Under the pieces are notes generated by a model. It was given only the letters and a program-made list of their open reading frames with translations. It was not told the origin of the DNA and searched no databases. DNA of 64,000 nt from Streptomyces sp. A1136. GTDB lineage: Bacteria; Actinomycetota; Actinomycetes; Streptomycetales; Streptomycetaceae. The DNA is taken from the NCBI RefSeq assembly GCF_004795055.1, contig NZ_SSBJ01000008.1, positions 62,001 to 126,000 on the forward strand. The letters run 5' to 3'. Of this stretch, positions 62,143 to 64,000 are shown piece after piece. Each line of letters starts with the position of its first letter. Within the stretch, counting starts at the first letter, position 1. The translations under genes were made by a program, and so were the position numbers.

Positions 62143-62736
62143 TCAGGGGCGCGGCGTCAGCCTGACCACGGCCGCCCGGCCGTCGGCGCGGAGCGCGCGG
62201 GCGCCGGGACCGGTGACCGAGGCGGCGTCGTAAGGGCCGAGTCGGACCCGGTCGCCGAGCGCCACCGGCCCGTCCAGGGCCACGACCACGAGCGTCGCGC
62301 TGGGCGGAACGGCGAGCGACAGATCGCCGCGGACGACGGCGACTTCGGCCTCGACGGCCTGCCCGCGGTACATCACGTTGAAGTTCACGACGGGACCCCC
62401 GAGGAGCCGGCACTCGGTGGGCCGGCCGCCGGGGAAGTGCTGCGGGACGAAGCGTTCGTCCACGAGGCGCCGCACGCCGCCGACCGTCAGGACCATGCCC
62501 GCGCCCTCGGCGAGGGTGAGGACCCGGTCCACGCCGGGAAAGACGGAGAACGGCCCGTCGGCGGTCACGTCGGCGAGGCTCACCCGCCAGAGGAAGTCCT
62601 CCATCCCGGCGCCCTCGGGCCAGGCGGCGATCTCCCGGGTGACTCCCCCGCCGTTCTTCCAGGGAGCCGCCGGCCGGCCGGCCGCGCGCAGCACGCGCAC
62701 CCCGCCGCTCCCGTCGTCGGTCGTGCCGTCCGTCAT
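62143..62736 (-). CDS. HutD-family protein
   Basis: A 197-aa cupin-like protein, ATG 62736 after GGAAGG. Family markers are APWKNGGGVTREIAAWPEG near residues 24-42, FLWRVSLADVTADGPFSVFPGVDRVLTLAEG near 48-78, and VNFNVMYRGQ near 118. HutD is associated with histidine utilisation operons, where it is thought to sense or limit urocanate-related flux, but no hut genes are in this window, so its role here is uncertain. It lies downstream of the GH18 gene on the same strand, after a hairpin. Confidence 0.88.
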   Translation of the reverse strand: MTDGTTDDGSGGVRVLRAAGRPAAPWKNGGGVTREIAAWPEGAGMEDFLWRVSLADVTADGPFSVFPGVDRVLTLAEGAGMVLTVGGVRRLVDERFVPQHFPGGRPTECRLLGGPVVNFNVMYRGQAVEAEVAVVRGDLSLAVPPSATLVVVALDGPVALGDRVRLGPYDAASVTGPGARALRADGRAAVVRLTPRP

Positions 62737-62747
62737 GTCGCCCTTCC

Positions 62748-62774
62748 GGGCCCGGGGGTGCGCACCCAGGGCCC
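62748..62774 (-). terminator. Hairpin after the GH18 gene
   Basis: GGGCCC (62748-62753) with GGGCCC (62769-62774), and inside it GGGTGC/GCACCC, separated by a small asymmetric bulge. It sits 16 bp past the GH18 stop and just before the hutD start. Confidence 0.6.
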
Positions 62775-62789
62775 GGCCGAGCCTACTCC

Positions 62790-64000
62790 TCAGCCCACCG
62801 CGAGGTCGTCCGCGTAGACGGCGCCCTGCCCGTACCAGCCGTGCACGTAGACGGTGACCGTGCCGGAGGCGCCGGTGGTGAACGGCACGCCGAGCTTGGT
62901 CCAGCCGGCCGAGTTGGTCCACGTACTGCCGGTGGCGCCGCCGCGCACGCCGAGGTAGGCGTACCCGCCCTGTACCCAGCCGCTGAGGGTGTAGGCGGTG
63001 TTGGGTGCGAGGGTGAGCGTCTGCGCGCATTCCCCGGTCTGCGCGGAGGTCGGGACGGCCTTGAGGGCGTACGAGCCCCCGTGCGCGGGGGCGTTGACGA
63101 TCGCGCCCCCGTTCTCACAGGTCCACGGTGCGAGCGAGCCGCTCTCCAGACCGCCGTTGACCAGTGCTCCGCTGCCGCCGCCGGGTCCGGGGACGGTCAG
63201 GGTGAATCCCGCGGAGCGGGCGAGCCGACCTCCGCCGGCGGTGACGGTGAGCGGATAGACGCCCGGCGCGACCGAGGTGCCGACGGCGAGGGTGAGCCGG
63301 GTGGAGCCGCCCGCCGTGACGGTGGTGGGGGCCAGGGTGGCCGTCACTCCGGCGGGGGCACCGGTGACGGTCAGGGCCAGGGGTTGCGCGGCGCCGGAGA
63401 CGACCGCCGTGGCGACGGTCGCGCCGGCGGTGCCGCCGGGGGCGACGGAGGCCGATCCCGGCGTGACCGCGACGGAGAAGTCGTCGACGACGGGGCCGCC
63501 GCCGCCCGTGAACGGCGCGAAGGTGTGGCTGAAATACCACGGATCCTGGGCGATGCCCGAACAGGTGTCGGAGCCGCCGGTTCCGGGGCAGCCGCCGTTG
63601 TCGCGCTGGAGGGCCCAGAAGGAAAGGGTGTTGATGCCCTTGGCGGTGGCCCAGTCGTAGACGGCGGTCGCGTCGGCGGTGGTGAAGGTCTCGGCGGGAC
63701 CGTAGTCGTCGATGCCGGGCATCTCGGTGACGCCGACCATCCCCCAGAGTTGGGCGGGGGTCTTGGTCGGGTACAGGGTCGCGAGCTGGTTGTAGAGGCC
63801 CTCCGCGGCGGTGCGGGTGTCGTCGGCCATGTGGTGCGTGGCGCCGTCGTAGTAGTCGAAGGTCATGAGGTTGACGACGTCGACGCGCGCGCCCGCGGTC
63901 TTGGCGCTCTTGAGCACGGCCAGTCCGCTGCTCGCGAGGCCGCCCGTGGTGGTGGGAAGGGTGTAGGAGACCTGGAGGGGGCGGCCGTTGGCGGCGGCCC
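62790..64000 (-). CDS. Secreted GH18 chitinase-like enzyme with C-terminal CBM, truncated by the window
   Basis: The 5' end lies beyond 64000; the visible 403 codons are the C-terminal part. Reading begins ANGRPLQVSYTLPTTTGGLA and continues into GH18-like DVVNLMTFDYYDGATHHM and GINTLSFWALQRDNGGCPGT, the late strands of a GH18 barrel. The catalytic DxxDxDxE segment must be upstream. An Ig-like domain follows (FSVAVTPGSASVAPGGTAGATV), then a jelly-roll carbohydrate-binding module (ALVNGGLESGSLAPWTCENGG, AYTLSGWVQGG, to AVYADDLAVG) of the CBM16/CBM6-like kind. Role: chitin or peptidoglycan-related glycan binding and hydrolysis outside the cell. Confidence 0.85.
   Translation of the reverse strand, partial: AAANGRPLQVSYTLPTTTGGLASSGLAVLKSAKTAGARVDVVNLMTFDYYDGATHHMADDTRTAAEGLYNQLATLYPTKTPAQLWGMVGVTEMPGIDDYGPAETFTTADATAVYDWATAKGINTLSFWALQRDNGGCPGTGGSDTCSGIAQDPWYFSHTFAPFTGGGGPVVDDFSVAVTPGSASVAPGGTAGATVATAVVSGAAQPLALTVTGAPAGVTATLAPTTVTAGGSTRLTLAVGTSVAPGVYPLTVTAGGGRLARSAGFTLTVPGPGGGSGALVNGGLESGSLAPWTCENGGAIVNAPAHGGSYALKAVPTSAQTGECAQTLTLAPNTAYTLSGWVQGGYAYLGVRGGATGSTWTNSAGWTKLGVPFTTGASGTVTVYVHGWYGQGAVYADDLAVG

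Overview
The window is high-G+C DNA (about 70-75 % by eye) with strong G/C bias at third codon positions, short intergenic gaps and frequent GTG/TTG starts. Gene content points to a Streptomyces-type actinobacterium: secreted CBM2 cellulases under CebR-type boxes, a SpoIIE phosphatase fused to an anti-sigma-type kinase domain, Ala/Lys-rich DNA-binding protein, HelD-like RNA polymerase motor and Tat-exported multicopper oxidase. I see no rRNA, tRNA, prophage, insertion sequence or CRISPR array. Both ends cut a gene: a probable secreted protein at the left edge and a GH18/CBM exoenzyme at the right edge.

Region 1 (1-13.9 kb) holds regulator/target pairs: PadR with a membrane protein, an XRE/MmyB-type regulator with a DHA2 exporter, and LysR with a SnoaL-like protein. 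Each divergent pair has a readable palindromic operator. Also here are an Ala/Lys-rich winged-helix protein, DUF2267 protein, secreted lipase, DUF4232 lipoprotein, luciferase-like oxidoreductase, methyltransferase and a GAF-PAS-GAF-PP2C-HATPase phosphatase.

Region 2 (13.9-23.7 kb) is an L-arabinose unit: a ChvE/MmsA/MmsB-type sugar ABC importer facing araB-araD-araA, and a LacI-family regulator. Three near-identical operators (13951, 14053, 22506) tie the importer and catabolic operons together; two overlap the -10 element.

Region 3 (23.7-27.6 kb) is a cellulase operon (GH5 endoglucanase, then GH6 cellobiohydrolase) behind one perfect and one degenerate CebR box. Region 4 (27.7-32.6 kb) is a compact operon of ATP-grasp ligase, dikinase-like protein and MFS transporter behind a palindrome; this is the best candidate for an undescribed system, because the dikinase has its phosphohistidine swivel placed before its ATP-binding domain.

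Region 5 (32.6-46 kb) is rich in sugar-oxidation functions: Tat-exported inositol-phosphate phosphatase, GH15 trehalase/glucoamylase-like enzyme, GMC oxidoreductase, cyclase-family hydrolase, cation antiporter, gluconokinase, cytochrome bd oxidase, glucose-dehydrogenase-like SDR and aldose epimerase. Region 6 (46-64 kb) carries an MHS transporter with PucR and RpiR regulators, a two-component system opposite a PepSY-like protein, an acyl-CoA synthetase, a HelD/HelR-like ATPase with a possible antisense small RNA at its start, a second methyltransferase, a multicopper oxidase, a small secreted protein, HutD and the truncated GH18 enzyme.
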